Assembly: GCA_041628615.1 (NCBI GenBank)
Contig: JBFKOW010000127.1
Span: 1 to 10,839 of the forward strand
Source of the DNA: JAMWZF01 sp041628615
GTDB taxonomy: Bacteria; Pseudomonadota; Alphaproteobacteria; Rhodobacterales; Rhodobacteraceae
Direction: 5' to 3'
Length of the DNA: 10,839 bases
Shown here: positions 10,733 to 10,839 of the stretch, one piece after another
Position numbering within the stretch: the first letter of the stretch is position 1
How the letters are laid out: each line of letters starts with the position of its first letter
Notes under the pieces: model-generated
Databases searched by the model: none
What the model was told of the DNA's origin: nothing
Seen by the model: the letters and a program-made list of their open reading frames with translations, nothing else
Program-made: the position numbers and the translations under genes

Positions 10733-10839
10733 ATGACCGACCTCGCGCATATCCGCAACTTCTCCATCGTCGCCCATATCGACCACGGGAAATCCACCCT
10801 GGCCGACCGGCTGATCCAGGCCACCGGCACCGTGCAGGA
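10733..10839 (+). CDS. lepA: Elongation factor 4 (LepA), partial, N-terminus only
   Basis: The first 35 codons of LepA/EF4, a ribosome-associated translational GTPase that acts on stalled or mispositioned ribosomes. MTDLAHIRNFSIVAHIDHGK is characteristic, with the P-loop AHIDHGKST (G1 motif) at about 14-22. The frame is open to the window end. The gene is of host composition and marks the return to the resident chromosome after the foreign block. Confidence 0.96.
   Translation, partial: MTDLAHIRNFSIVAHIDHGKSTLADRLIQATGTVQ

Noticed and set aside
10431..10830. Minus-strand frames across the tail remnant and the start of lepA
   Set aside because: They oppose lepA and have no motif.

Overview
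The window looks like chromosomal DNA of a GC-rich alphaproteobacterium, most likely of the Rhodobacterales. The reasons are very high GC with strong third-position bias, alphaproteobacterial L28 and LepA sequences, and short GC-rich gene spacers. The exception is about 1.3-1.4 kb near the right end (roughly 9,125-10,500), which is clearly poorer in GC and differs in codon use.

Layout. 197-487 is rpmB (ribosomal protein L28) with a structured leader and terminator-like hairpins. 628-1551 is a copper unit: a small exported Cys/Pro-rich protein resembling the CutF/DUF2946-type leader proteins, followed by a periplasmic PCuAC copper chaperone. A perfect 9-bp inverted repeat joins the stop codon of the first gene to the Shine-Dalgarno (SD) site of the second. 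1634-2164 is a class I methyltransferase, convergent with a sirtuin deacylase (cobB, minus strand); their stop codons share one CTAG. 2917-3761 holds a four-helix membrane protein overlapping a low-molecular-weight tyrosine phosphatase, convergent with a small lipoprotein gene (3771-4088, minus). A tandem-hairpin repeat follows, then a likely minus-strand operon of a PiT-family phosphate transporter (4923-6542) and a second methyltransferase (4264-4884). Diverging from it is a Na/Pi-cotransporter-like gene with a C-terminal PhoU-like region (6707-8536), preceded by a possible 13-codon upstream ORF, and a small coiled-coil gene (8562-8810).

From 8919 to 10680 the resident locus is broken. A DNA adenine methyltransferase gene starts at 8919, carries a frameshift and a nonsense codon, and stops being recognisable near 9,121. 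A probable C-terminal tail of the same kind of gene lies at about 10,498-10,680. Between them sits a foreign minus-strand cassette: a Cys-rich zinc-ribbon gene (10148-10447), a full-length DpnI-like methyl-directed restriction endonuclease (9358-10164), and the C-terminal stub of an MT-A70 methyltransferase (9128-9361). lepA begins at 10733 and runs off the window.

The two most interesting systems are the copper unit, which has the architecture of a nascent-peptide translational switch, and the DpnI cassette, which has replaced the middle of a resident methyltransferase and is flanked by methyltransferase debris on both sides.
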